DNA from: Erythrobacter neustonensis
Lineage (GTDB): Bacteria > Pseudomonadota > Alphaproteobacteria > Sphingomonadales > Sphingomonadaceae
NCBI RefSeq assembly: GCF_001663175.1
Contig: NZ_CP016033.1
Coordinates: 1,054,001-1,118,000 of the forward strand
Length of the DNA: 64,000 nucleotides
Direction of reading: 5' to 3'
Every line of letters starts with the position of its first letter. Position 1 is the stretch's first letter. A program made the translations under genes and the position numbers. Of the stretch, positions 1 to 8,063 are shown piece by piece. The notes under the pieces were generated by a model. It made no database searches. It was not told the origin of the DNA and was given only the letters and a program-made list of their open reading frames with translations.

Positions 1-853
1 GCCGCATCTCCGCGCCGCGATCGATCCGGTCGAACTGGCCGTTGGGGCCGAGATAGGCCGCAATCTGCGCCAATTGGCCGGCGCGGCGTTCGAGTGCGAG
101 CGCGACACCGACCGGGTTCAGTCCCAGCTCGCGCATCCGCCGCACCTCGTCCGCGATCCTGGGCAGCTCGCCGCTCAGCACCGCGTTGACCAGCGGGGCA
201 AGCCCGTCTTCCTCGGTCGAGGCGCCGATCGCGGCGTGATCCTCGATCGTTGCCGCGCGCGGGGCCTGCGGATCGGCGCCGACATAGAGCGCCAGCTTGT
301 CGATCTCGGACTGTGCGAGCCGCACGTCGAGCCCGGCGCCGCGCGCGATCCGTTCGGCAAGATCGCCGCCAAGCCTCAGACCGGCGGCATCCGCCATCGC
401 CCGCACCGCCTGCGACACGGCGGGCAGGTCGGGCGGATGAAACATCGCCACCAGCGCGTCGGGACGTTTTTCGAGCAGTTTGGCGGTGCGCGACTTGTCG
501 GTTGCCGAGGTTGCGACCACGATCACCGGGGCCGCTTCGCCTGCGCCCGCAGCCGCGGTCTCGATCAGGAATTGCAGCGCGTCATGCGCCTCGTCGCCGC
601 TGGCGCGCACCCAGATATGGCGGTTGCCGCCGAACAGCGAGGTCGAACGCGCCTCATCGCCCAGCAATGCCGGATCGCGGCGCAGGTCCGCGCCGGCGAG
701 CTCGACCCGCTCGCCCGGATCGGGCAGCGCTTCGACCACGCGCTGCGCGGCGGCGCTGGCCCCGGCCTCGTCGGGGCCGCAGAAGAAGAAGATCCGGCAT
801 CCGCGCGCGCTTGCCGGGGCGCCGCGCAGGAAATCCTTCTGCGTCGCCTTCAC
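1..853 (-). CDS. holA: DNA polymerase III subunit delta (3' end outside window)
   Basis: Delta subunit of the clamp loader, which opens the beta sliding clamp during replication. The frame read from a GTG at 853 gives an N-terminus beginning MKATQKDFLRGAP, followed by an IFFFCGPDEAG segment and an LFGGNRHIWVRA segment, as in HolA. The last visible residues still lie inside the C-terminal helical region, so the gene runs off the left edge after about 284 codons; full HolA is near 340. The GTG overlaps the lptE stop codon (GTGA), indicating translational coupling. The order leuS-lptE-holA is the usual alphaproteobacterial one and commonly sits beside parAB. The identity is supported by sequence and context. 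Confidence 0.9.
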   Translation of the reverse strand, partial: MKATQKDFLRGAPASARGCRIFFFCGPDEAGASAAAQRVVEALPDPGERVELAGADLRRDPALLGDEARSTSLFGGNRHIWVRASGDEAHDALQFLIETAAAGAGEAAPVIVVATSATDKSRTAKLLEKRPDALVAMFHPPDLPAVSQAVRAMADAAGLRLGGDLAERIARGAGLDVRLAQSEIDKLALYVGADPQAPRAATIEDHAAIGASTEEDGLAPLVNAVLSGELPRIADEVRRMRELGLNPVGVALALERRAGQLAQIAAYLGPNGQFDRIDRGAEMR

Positions 854-1365
854 GGCTGTTCTACGTTCGCCTGCCGGCGCAGCGCGAGCGCGATCTGGGT
901 CGCCATCCGATCGGCCAGCGAAAGCGCGAGGTTTTCCAGCGCCTTCTGTTCGGCCGCGATGGTGGCGTATTCCGAACTCACGACATCGATCCCGGCATCC
1001 GAACCCGATGTGGCATCGAGCAGGATCGCATTGCTGGCGATATCGACCAGCTGATAGCGCGCGCGCAGGATGCGGCGTTCGCGGCTGATGGTGTCGTCGT
1101 TGAGCACGCCCAGCGCCTCGAGCGAATCGTCGAGCCGCACGTCGAGCCGGTAGCGCGGCGCGGGTGAATCCCCGCCCTGCCGGGCCACGCCGAGCCGGTC
1201 TTCGAGCGCGTTCTTGACCAGCCAGCCGCCCTGCCCCTGGATCGCGGGGATCTCGACCGCGGCCATGCCTTGCGCAACCGACGCGCCGCCCGTGCCGGCA
1301 TACATCGGCTGCAAGCCGCAGGCGGACAGAGCAAGACAGGCGAGAAGGGCGAGAAGGCTGCGCAT
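850..1365 (-). CDS. lptE: LPS-assembly lipoprotein LptE
   Basis: Outer-membrane lipoprotein that plugs the LptD barrel and helps insert lipopolysaccharide into the outer leaflet. The 171-residue product starts with a short hydrophobic signal ending in the lipobox LSAC (lipidated Cys16), followed by GLQPMYAG, which is typical of alphaproteobacterial LptE. The rest is a small alpha/beta domain (VEIPAIQGQGGWLVKNALEDRLG) ending in a long helix. Its ATG overlaps the leuS stop by one base (TGATG) and its own stop overlaps the holA GTG, so leuS-lptE-holA is probably one transcript. The length fits the family. Confidence 0.93.
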   Translation of the reverse strand: MRSLLALLACLALSACGLQPMYAGTGGASVAQGMAAVEIPAIQGQGGWLVKNALEDRLGVARQGGDSPAPRYRLDVRLDDSLEALGVLNDDTISRERRILRARYQLVDIASNAILLDATSGSDAGIDVVSSEYATIAAEQKALENLALSLADRMATQIALALRRQANVEQP

Positions 1366-3884
1366 CAGGTGACGATATTCACCAAACGGTCGGGCACCAC
1401 AATAACCTTGCGGATCGCCGCGCCATCGACCGAGCGTTGCAGGTTCGCCGATGCCAGCGCCAGAGCCTCCAGCGCATCCTTCGAAGCACCCTTGGGCGCG
1501 GTCACAGTGTCGCGCAGCTTGCCCATGTGCTGGATCGCGATGGTGACCTCGTCATCGACCAGCAGCGCCGGATCGACTTCGGGCCATGCGGCGTCGGCGA
1601 TCAGGCCTTCCCCGATCTGTGCCCACGCCTCTTCGGCAAGGTGCGGCATCATCGGGGCGGCGAGGTGCACCAGCGCCCGGATCGCGGCCGAGCGGCTCGC
1701 CGAAGGGGCGGCTTTCTCGACCGCGCCGGTCAGTTCGTAAATCCGCGCCACGGCCTTGTTGAAGCCCAGCGCCTCGATATCGGCGGCGACCGCGGCGATG
1801 GTCTGGTGGGTCTTGCGGTCGAGGCTCTTGTCCTCGCCCGCCGCGCCCGCGTCATAGGCGTTGAACAGCCGCCACAAGCGCTGCACGAAGCGCGCGCAGC
1901 CCTCGATCCCCGCATCGGACCAAGGCAGATCGCGCTCGGGCGGCGAATCGGAGAGCATGAACCAGCGCACCGCATCCGCGCCGTGGCGAGCGATGATCGC
2001 ATCGGGGTCGACGACGTTCTTCTTCGACTTCGACATCTTGATGACGCGGCCGACATCGACCGCATCGCCATCCGCCAGCAGCGTTGCCCCGTCCGAGGTG
2101 CGGTTCACATCCTCGGGGCCGAAGAACACCGGCACGCCGCGCGCGGCGTCAAGGCGGCTATAGGTCTCGTGCGTCACCATGCCTTGCGTGAACAGCGCGG
2201 CGAAGGGTTCGGTCACAGTGATCTTGCCGATGTGGGCGAGCGCGCGGGTCCAGAAGCGGGCGTAGAGCAGGTGCAGGATCGCGTGCTCGATGCCGCCGAT
2301 ATAGTGCTGCACCGGCATCCACTTGGCGACCTCTTCGGGGTCGAACGGACGGTCGGCGGGCTGGCTGGCGAAGCGCAGGAAATACCACGAGGAATCGACA
2401 AAGGTGTCGAGCGTATCGGTTTCCCGCCGCGCCGCTGCGCCGCACTTGGGGCAATCGACGTGCTTCCACGTCGGGTGGCGCTCGAGCGGGTTGCCGGGGA
2501 TGTCGAAGCTGACATCCTCGGGCAAGGTGACCGGAAGCTGCTCCTTGGGCACCGGCACCACGCCGCAAGTCTCGCAATGGATGAAGGGGATTGGCGTCCC
2601 CCAGTAACGCTGGCGGCTCACACCCCAATCGCGCAGGCGCCATACGGTGCGCCCTTCGCCCCAGCCGCCATTTTCGGCGCGGGCGATGACTTCGGCCTTG
2701 GCGTCCTCGACGGTCATCCCGTTAAGGAAATCGCTGTTCACGATTACCCCGTCGCCTGCTTCGGCCTCGCCCTTGAAGGGTTCGTCCGCGCGCGCGGGAT
2801 CGGCAGCGACCACGCGCAGGATCGGCAGTTCGTATTTCGTCGCGAATTCGAAGTCGCGCTGGTCATGCCCCGGCACGCCCATCACCGCGCCGGTGCCGTA
2901 TTCCATCAGCACGAAGTTGGCGATGAAGACGGGCAAATCCGCGCCCGTGAACGGGTGCTTCGCGGTGATCGGCGTCCGATAGCCCAGCTTCTCTGCCGTT
3001 TCGAGCGCGGCCGCGGTGGTCGCGCCCTTCTTGCACTGGTCGATGAAGGCGGCGACTTGCGCGTCACCCGCCAGCCCCTGCGCGATCGGGTGATCGGCGG
3101 CGATGGCGCAGAAACTCGCGCCGAAGATCGTGTCGGGCCGCGTCGAGTAGACCGCCAGCTTGCCGCCGTCGGACAGGTCGAAGCTGAACTCCAGCCCCTG
3201 CGACTTGCCGATCCAGTTCTCCTGCATCAGGCGCACTTTCTCGGGCCAGTCCTCAAGGCTCCCCAGCCCCGCCAGCAGATCATCGGCAAAATCGGTGATC
3301 TTGAGGAACCACTGGTTCAGCTTGCGCTTCTCGACCTCGGCGCCCGAACGCCAGCCCTTGCCGTCGATCACCTGCTCGTTCGCCAGCACGGTCATGTCGA
3401 CCGGGTCCCAGTTGACGGTCGATTCCTTGCGGTAGACGAGGCCGGCTTCGTACAGGTCGACGAACAATGCCTGCTCGTGGCCGTAATATTCGGGATCGCA
3501 GGTGGCGAATTCGCGCGTCCAGTCCAATGCAAAGCCGATGCGCTGCAACTGCGCCTTCATCTGCGCGATGTTCGCCCGCGTCCATCCGCCCGGATGCACG
3601 CCCTTTTCCATCGCCGCGTTTTCCGCCGGCATCCCGAAGGCGTCCCAGCCCATCGGGTGGAGCACCTCGAACCCGCGCATCTTCTGGTAGCGCGCAAGCA
3701 CGTCGCCCATCGTGTAGTTGCGCACATGGCCCATGTGGATGCGCCCCGAAGGATAGGGGAACATCTCGAGGATGTAGCTTTTGGGCTTGGGGCTGTCCGA
3801 ATCGGCGGTGAAGGTGCCCGCCTCGTCCCAGGCGCGCTGCCAGCGCCCGTCGGCAATGGACGGATCGAAGCGGGTTTCATTCAT
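1365..3884 (-). CDS. leuS: leucyl-tRNA synthetase
   Basis: Class I aminoacyl-tRNA synthetase charging tRNA-Leu in the cytoplasm. The 839-residue protein has the HIGH-type signature as [13 protein letters not shown] near residue 50. It also has the CP1 editing domain ([19 protein letters not shown]), a zinc-like segment (CETCG...CPKCG), and the KMSKS loop as [14 protein letters not shown]. The C-terminal anticodon-binding helices are complete. The length is close to that of typical bacterial LeuRS. It is the first gene of the leuS-lptE-holA block, with about 48 bases between its start and the DUF3576 gene upstream on the same strand. Confidence 0.98.
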   Translation of the reverse strand: MNETRFDPSIADGRWQRAWDEAGTFTADSDSPKPKSYILEMFPYPSGRIHMGHVRNYTMGDVLARYQKMRGFEVLHPMGWDAFGMPAENAAMEKGVHPGGWTRANIAQMKAQLQRIGFALDWTREFATCDPEYYGHEQALFVDLYEAGLVYRKESTVNWDPVDMTVLANEQVIDGKGWRSGAEVEKRKLNQWFLKITDFADDLLAGLGSLEDWPEKVRLMQENWIGKSQGLEFSFDLSDGGKLAVYSTRPDTIFGASFCAIAADHPIAQGLAGDAQVAAFIDQCKKGATTAAALETAEKLGYRTPITAKHPFTGADLPVFIANFVLMEYGTGAVMGVPGHDQRDFEFATKYELPILRVVAADPARADEPFKGEAEAGDGVIVNSDFLNGMTVEDAKAEVIARAENGGWGEGRTVWRLRDWGVSRQRYWGTPIPFIHCETCGVVPVPKEQLPVTLPEDVSFDIPGNPLERHPTWKHVDCPKCGAAARRETDTLDTFVDSSWYFLRFASQPADRPFDPEEVAKWMPVQHYIGGIEHAILHLLYARFWTRALAHIGKITVTEPFAALFTQGMVTHETYSRLDAARGVPVFFGPEDVNRTSDGATLLADGDAVDVGRVIKMSKSKKNVVDPDAIIARHGADAVRWFMLSDSPPERDLPWSDAGIEGCARFVQRLWRLFNAYDAGAAGEDKSLDRKTHQTIAAVAADIEALGFNKAVARIYELTGAVEKAAPSASRSAAIRALVHLAAPMMPHLAEEAWAQIGEGLIADAAWPEVDPALLVDDEVTIAIQHMGKLRDTVTAPKGASKDALEALALASANLQRSVDGAAIRKVIVVPDRLVNIVT

Positions 3885-3932
3885 GGAAGCCTATCCGTGG
3901 AAGGGCGTTGGGGTGTGGCGGAACGCGATGCG

Positions 3933-4388
3933 TTACGAAGCGAGTGCCTGACGGCGCAGGTCGCGCGCCTTGGTGAGGATGATGTCCTCGAGCTTCTGCA
4001 CCGTGGCGGCCTGCACCGGGGCTTCGACCCAGGTGCCGCCGTCGTTGACCTGACGGCTGGCCGCGACGCGCAATGCATCGGCGCGCAGATCCTGGTCGAG
4101 GATCGTGACAGTCAGCTTCACCCGCTCACCCGGATTGGCGGGGTTGGCATACCAGTCGGTCACGATCACGCCGCCGTTGCTGTCGGTCTGGAGCAGCGGG
4201 GCAAAGCTGACGGTTTCGAGCGCAGCGCGCCACAGATAGGCGTTGACGCCGATCGTGTTGAGCTGGGCTGCGGCCAGTTCGGTGCGCGGACGCTCGCTTC
4301 CGCCGCAGGCGCTGAGCCCGATCAGCGAAGCCCCGAGCAGCGCAAAACCCATCGTGCGGCGAAAAGTGGCGGAATTGGCGCGTGTCAC
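3933..4388 (-). CDS. DUF3576 family lipoprotein
   Basis: Predicted cell-envelope lipoprotein of unknown function. The 151-residue product starts at a GTG and has a hydrophobic signal ending in LSAC (Cys28), followed by the conserved DUF3576 body (NTIGVNAYLWRAALETVSFAPL, DSNGGVIVTDWY, GERVKLTVTILDQDLRADALRV). In alphaproteobacteria this family is regularly found immediately upstream of leuS and lptE, as here, so a link to envelope or LPS biogenesis is plausible but inferred from position only. An ATG at 4352 is an alternative start that would still keep most of the signal peptide. Confidence 0.85.
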   Translation of the reverse strand: MTRANSATFRRTMGFALLGASLIGLSACGGSERPRTELAAAQLNTIGVNAYLWRAALETVSFAPLLQTDSNGGVIVTDWYANPANPGERVKLTVTILDQDLRADALRVAASRQVNDGGTWVEAPVQAATVQKLEDIILTKARDLRRQALAS

Positions 4389-4791
4389 TGCCGGATCATC
4401 CTCATCATGTGTGCAGGGGCCGCTCTATAGCTCCAAGCCCCCTCGCGGCAAGCATCATCGCTTGAAGCAGGGTTTGGCCCGCGGCGAAAAGCGTTGACCG
4501 CCGGGCGGCTTTACGCAAGCTGAATTCGCCCGTGGCCGCCGCGGATATGTGTGCATCGGGCAACAGGTCATCGGGGATTCCCCGGGGCGCGGCGCAAGAT
4601 CGTTGCAAGCGATTGCAAGCACCCTACATCCAAATGACCAGCGGACAGACGATTCGTGCGGGGATAGGATGCGGTCCAGCAAGCGGTCTGGAACCTTCTT
4701 TGTCAGGCACGGTTAAGGTTTCGTCTGCTTGGGCAGAATGGCGGGATTCCCATGCGGACCCCGGCGAGGTGGACGGCAGAAGGCAATAATC
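4389..4791. other. 403-bp intergenic region between divergent genes
   Basis: This stretch separates the minus-strand DUF3576-leuS block from the plus-strand gene at 4792 and should carry promoters for both. No convincing open frame is seen in it: the short frames on both strands lack ribosome sites and family features. The only recognisable motif is a GGAAC/GGTT pair described separately. Confidence 0.6.
4690..4714 (+). promoter_or_regulatory. candidate EcfG (general stress sigma) promoter
   Basis: GGAAC at 4690-4694 is followed after 16 bases by GGTT at 4711-4714, one base off the alphaproteobacterial EcfG consensus GGAAC-N16/17-CGTT. It lies 78 bases upstream of the start at 4792 and points towards it. 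It is a short motif and could occur by chance. Confidence 0.3.
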
Positions 4792-5553
4792 ATGGCGCGG
4801 ATTACCGACAGAAAAGCAGGAGCGAAGGCATTGCTGCCGCTTTTTGCGCTGTCCGGCGTCCTTGCGCTTGCCGTGCCGACCGCGGGCATGGCGCTGGCGG
4901 GGCAGTTTTCGCCGGCAAGCAGCGCTGCATCGGTCGATGCGGTCGGTCTGGGCATGTTTACCCCCGCCACGGTTGATCCGGCGCTGGCCGCCCGCGTTGC
5001 CGACAAGGCGCGGATGCGCGGCATTCACTTTACCCCCGCCAGCGCGCCGCTTGCCACTGGCAAGCGTACGGTGACGGTCGCGGTGCGCGTCGACAATGAC
5101 ACTGCGCGCGCGATTTCGGTGCGCAAGGTGCTCGACGCCGCGCCGGGCCGCGGGATCGGTTTGGCCCGTATCGATGCGGGCAAGTTCCAGCTTGGCGCCG
5201 CCCGCGGTTATCAGAGCTTTGCCCGCAACGTCGATCTCTCGGCGAACGTGCGCAGCCTGTCGGCCCCCGATCTGGCGCAGTTCAAGCCTTCGGCCCCCAC
5301 CGCAGCGGACAAGCCTTCGCGTCTCCAGCCGCGGATCGAACTCGAAGACCGCGAAATCGCCGGGCGTTCGCCCAATACGCTCGATTCGGTGGCGCAGCAG
5401 ACCGTGGGTCTGGGTGGCAGCTTCCGCCTCTCGCAGAACCTCAACGTGATGGCCGGGGTGCGCTATTCGCAGGAACGCGAACGGCTCGACCCGCTGACCA
5501 ATTCGGTCAAGGATAGCCAGGCGGTTTACGTCGGAACGCAGATCAAGTTCTGA
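4792..5553 (+). CDS. exported protein with a short outer-membrane-barrel-like C-terminus
   Basis: Function not recognised. The start at 4792 was chosen because GAAGG lies about 7 bases upstream and the product begins with a basic N-terminus followed by a hydrophobic stretch (LLPLFALSGVLALAVPTAGMALA), a likely signal peptide. The 253-residue product has a middle portion rich in Ala/Pro. The last 60 residues alternate polar and apolar residues (VGLGGSFRLSQNLNVMAGVRYS, AVYVGTQIKF) and end in Phe, the pattern of the last strands of an outer-membrane beta-barrel. The protein is too short for a full barrel unless it oligomerises. It stands alone, after a long intergenic region. Confidence 0.65.
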   Translation: MARITDRKAGAKALLPLFALSGVLALAVPTAGMALAGQFSPASSAASVDAVGLGMFTPATVDPALAARVADKARMRGIHFTPASAPLATGKRTVTVAVRVDNDTARAISVRKVLDAAPGRGIGLARIDAGKFQLGAARGYQSFARNVDLSANVRSLSAPDLAQFKPSAPTAADKPSRLQPRIELEDREIAGRSPNTLDSVAQQTVGLGGSFRLSQNLNVMAGVRYSQERERLDPLTNSVKDSQAVYVGTQIKF

Positions 5554-5727
5554 TTTTTTGCGGCCAAGTTGCTGTAAAGATTGAAGATCAGGCAAATTTC
5601 ACGCCGTTTTAGGCCCTGCCCAGACGCGCTTTGCCCCCTGTTTGCCGGCTTTAGACCGGCCTTCGACCCCCTCCAGACCCCCGCTTGCGGCGCTTTGCGG
5701 CATAGCTATTCGCATCTTCCCCTTCCC

Positions 5728-5761
5728 TTACGTCACCGCTAGTCTTCGGCGGGTTACGTCA
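5728..5761 (+). promoter_or_regulatory. direct repeat TTACGTCA upstream of phaB
   Basis: The 8-mer TTACGTCA occurs at 5728-5735 and again at 5754-5761, 26 bases apart, just before the phaB ribosome site (GGGGGAG at about 5770-5776). The repeat could be a regulator binding pair. No known consensus is matched. Confidence 0.3.
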
Positions 5762-5783
5762 TTGGACTTGGGGGAGAATTGCG

Positions 5784-6506
5784 ATGGGCCGGGTAGCGAT
5801 CGTCACCGGAGGCACGCGCGGGATCGGGGAAGCGATCTGCAAGCGGTTGCAGCGCCAGGGCCACACGGTGATCGCCAATTACGCGGGCAATGACGAAAAG
5901 GCGCGCGCCTTTACCGAGGCCACCGGCATCCCCGCAAGACGCTGGGATGTCGGCGATTTCGAAGCCGCGCAAGCCGGCTGTGCCGCAGTCGCGGAGGAAT
6001 TCGGACCCGTCGATATCGTGGTCAACAACGCCGGCATCACCCGCGACGGCACGCTCCACAAAATGACGTTCGAGGACTGGAACGACGTGATGCGGATCAA
6101 CCTTGGCGGGTGCTTCAACATGGCCAAGGCGACCTTTCCCGGCATGCGCGAACGCGGGTGGGGGCGGATCGTCAACATCGGCTCGATCAACGGGCAGGCG
6201 GGGCAATACGGGCAGGTCAACTACGCCGCGGCGAAAAGCGGAATTCACGGCTTTACCAAGGCCTTGGCGCAGGAAGGCGCGAAATTCGGGGTCACGGTCA
6301 ATGCGATCGCGCCGGGCTATATCGACACCGACATGGTCGCCGCAGTGCCTGCGCCGGTGCTTGAAAAGATCGTCGCCAAAATCCCCGTCGGCCGGCTCGG
6401 CATGGCCGAGGAAATCGCCCGCGGTGTGGCGTTTCTCACCTCCGACAACGGCGGCTTCGTGACCGGTTCGACGATGAGCATCAATGGCGGCCAGCACATG
6501 TATTGA
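5784..6506 (+). CDS. phaB: acetoacetyl-CoA reductase (PhaB-type SDR)
   Basis: NADPH-dependent reduction of acetoacetyl-CoA to (R)-3-hydroxybutyryl-CoA, the step before polyhydroxyalkanoate synthesis. The 240-residue short-chain dehydrogenase has the cofactor loop TGGTRGIG (residues 8-15), the NNAG motif (81-84), catalytic Ser134, Tyr147 and Lys151 (YAAAK), and the PhaB-like segments SINGQAGQYGQVNY and PGYIDTDMV. The start is preceded by a strong GGGGGAG ribosome site. No phaA or phaC is visible nearby. A FabG-like role is possible, but the motif set favours PhaB. Confidence 0.88.
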   Translation: MGRVAIVTGGTRGIGEAICKRLQRQGHTVIANYAGNDEKARAFTEATGIPARRWDVGDFEAAQAGCAAVAEEFGPVDIVVNNAGITRDGTLHKMTFEDWNDVMRINLGGCFNMAKATFPGMRERGWGRIVNIGSINGQAGQYGQVNYAAAKSGIHGFTKALAQEGAKFGVTVNAIAPGYIDTDMVAAVPAPVLEKIVAKIPVGRLGMAEEIARGVAFLTSDNGGFVTGSTMSINGGQHMY

Positions 6507-6532
6507 CCGGCCGGGCGCGCCCCGGGGGCGCG

Positions 6533-7306
6533 TCAGTCGAAGCTTATTCCGGCGACCTTCCAGCCACCATCCTCCCACGTCAGTGATACGCTTTCGGTCT
6601 GCTGGGTGCCATTGGCATAGGCCGAACGGAACGTGACCAATCTGTAGCCGGCGGGCGGCGCGGGGACGAACGCGTTGCCGGTGATGTTCCGGGTCATCAC
6701 CGCGCCGAGCGGCGGGCGCACACGGGCCGACACCTCGGCCCAGACCGCCAGCGTGTTAAGCCGGCGGAATTCGGCGCTGGTCGCGGCATAGCTTTCCGCC
6801 CAGCGCCCGGCATCGATATCGCCCAGAAATGCCTCTGCCGCAGCCGCCGCGGCGCTTTCGGTTTGCGTGTTCGTGAGGGGCGCGGCCCCTGTCACCGTTT
6901 CGATCAGCGAGGCCGGTGCAACCGACACGGGCGAGGCGGGAAGCAACAGCGCGGCAAGCATCAATGACATGGCAATCACTCCGACAAGGGGAAGGGCACG
7001 GCCGAAACCTGCCAGCCGCCGGGTAGCGGATGCCGACATGTCTGCCGCGCAGTCCGGCGGCGGCGCATCCCCCAAACCCTTGTCCCCAAGGCTTTTGGGG
7101 GTCTCGCCTTCTTCCGCCAGCAGCCGCCGCGCCGCCTCGCGGCTGCTGGTTGTGCCAAGCTTGCGGCGCGCCTCGCGCAGGCGTTCGTTGACCGTGTGCA
7201 CCGACAATCCCAAGGCCTGCGCGGAGGATTTGGCATCATGCCCGCGCAGCAGCAGCCGCAGCGCATCCTTTTCCTTCTCGGTCAGGGCATCGATCGAAAG
7301 CGTCAT
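6533..7306 (-). CDS. membrane-tethered LuxR-type HTH protein with DUF4019 domain
   Basis: Likely one-component regulator. Residues 1-65 form a LuxR/GerE-type helix-turn-helix (LTEKEKDALRLLLRGHDAKS, ALGLSVHTVNERLREARRKLG). A proline-rich linker leads to one transmembrane helix at about 105-125 (LPLVGVIAMSLMLAALLLPA). The C-terminal 110 residues match the DUF4019 pattern (EAFLGDIDAGRWAESYAATSAEFR, LVTFRSAYANG, SVSLTWEDGGWKVAGISF) and would lie in the periplasm. There is no receiver domain. Domain order suggests a signal sensed outside the membrane and DNA bound inside. It converges with phaB. A perfect palindrome upstream (7343-7359) may be its own operator. Confidence 0.8.
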   Translation of the reverse strand: MTLSIDALTEKEKDALRLLLRGHDAKSSAQALGLSVHTVNERLREARRKLGTTSSREAARRLLAEEGETPKSLGDKGLGDAPPPDCAADMSASATRRLAGFGRALPLVGVIAMSLMLAALLLPASPVSVAPASLIETVTGAAPLTNTQTESAAAAAAEAFLGDIDAGRWAESYAATSAEFRRLNTLAVWAEVSARVRPPLGAVMTRNITGNAFVPAPPAGYRLVTFRSAYANGTQQTESVSLTWEDGGWKVAGISFD

Positions 7307-7342
7307 GCCACGAGAGCTACGCCCGCCCGCAAAACGCGGCCA

Positions 7343-7359
7343 CCCCGAATTTTTCGGGG
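7343..7359. promoter_or_regulatory. perfect palindrome upstream of the HTH-DUF4019 gene
   Basis: CCCCGAA (7343-7349), three T, then TTCGGGG (7353-7359) form a perfect inverted repeat 37 bases upstream of the ATG of the minus-strand regulator. The position suits autoregulation. It could also form an RNA hairpin in the leader. Confidence 0.4.
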
Positions 7360-7493
7360 TTTCCCGCCGTGCCCGATTGCGGCTGCACCGGCACCCGCCT
7401 GCGCCATGCGGAGCATCGCTGCGGACAATCCCGCAGGCGACTTTTCATAAAGCAGTGACAAAGGTTTAAGGGCTTGGCGGGTATGCTGAGGCC

Positions 7494-8063
7494 ATGTCGG
7501 TCCATTTTGATGTCAACAAGATCAGCTTCTTCGGTCTCGACGACTGGTCGGTGGCGGTGTGTGCTTGGCGCGGATGCTGCCTCGAAGTGTTCGCGCGCGC
7601 CGAACAATCGGTGGCGAACTGCCTCGAAGCGCTGGAAAAGGCCGGTGTGACGCTGGGCAAGGATGCACGCGACCCCTTCGCGGGTACGCGGTTGAAAGCG
7701 CTGAGCGCCTGCATCGCGGCGCATGATTTCGGCGGCCACGGGAAGGTCGCACAAATGCGGATCGGGCGCTGGGAACAGGTCCATGAACTGCGCGCCTATC
7801 TGGCGCATGGCACGGTCAAGGCATCGGGCAGCGGCGCAGTGATCCAGCTTGTCGCCTTTGACGGCAAGACCGGCAAACGCCAGCCTCCGCGCCAGCTCAG
7901 CCGCGTCGAAATGCTTACCGTGCTGGCCGAGCTCGAACAGGTGCAAATCCAGCTGCATCACCAGCTGGGCCAGATCAAGGCGCTCGCCGCGCAGGCCAAG
8001 CCGTTGAAGTCGGGCAAAACGCCCGCCGCCAATGCAGCGGGCGGCGGCGATCAGCCGCGATAA
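7494..8063 (+). CDS. hypothetical protein
   Basis: I do not recognise this family. The 189-residue product is soluble, with no signal peptide or membrane segment. The N-terminal half has regularly spaced aromatic and acidic residues (FDVNKISFFGLDDWSVAV). A central His/Arg-containing part (GRWEQVHELRAYLAHGTVKA) follows, then a helical region (MLTVLAELEQVQIQLHHQLGQ) and a Lys/Pro-rich tail that is probably disordered. The stop overlaps the acyl-CoA synthetase stop by 13 bases in convergent orientation. The ATG is the first after an AT-richer leader (7441-7480) that could hold its promoter. The length of the open frame and its codon use support a real gene. Confidence 0.65.
   Translation: MSVHFDVNKISFFGLDDWSVAVCAWRGCCLEVFARAEQSVANCLEALEKAGVTLGKDARDPFAGTRLKALSACIAAHDFGGHGKVAQMRIGRWEQVHELRAYLAHGTVKASGSGAVIQLVAFDGKTGKRQPPRQLSRVEMLTVLAELEQVQIQLHHQLGQIKALAAQAKPLKSGKTPAANAAGGGDQPR

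Noticed and set aside
1437-4430. A 997-codon plus-strand open frame opposite leuS
   Set aside because: It is the mirror of the leuS coding frame in GC-rich DNA: no ribosome site, His/Arg/Gly-rich product, no domain. LeuS on the other strand is certain.
6516-6532. GC hairpin CGCGCCCC/GGGGCGCG between phaB and the HTH-DUF4019 gene
   Set aside because: There is no T tract on either strand and the loop is a single base, so a terminator call is not supported.
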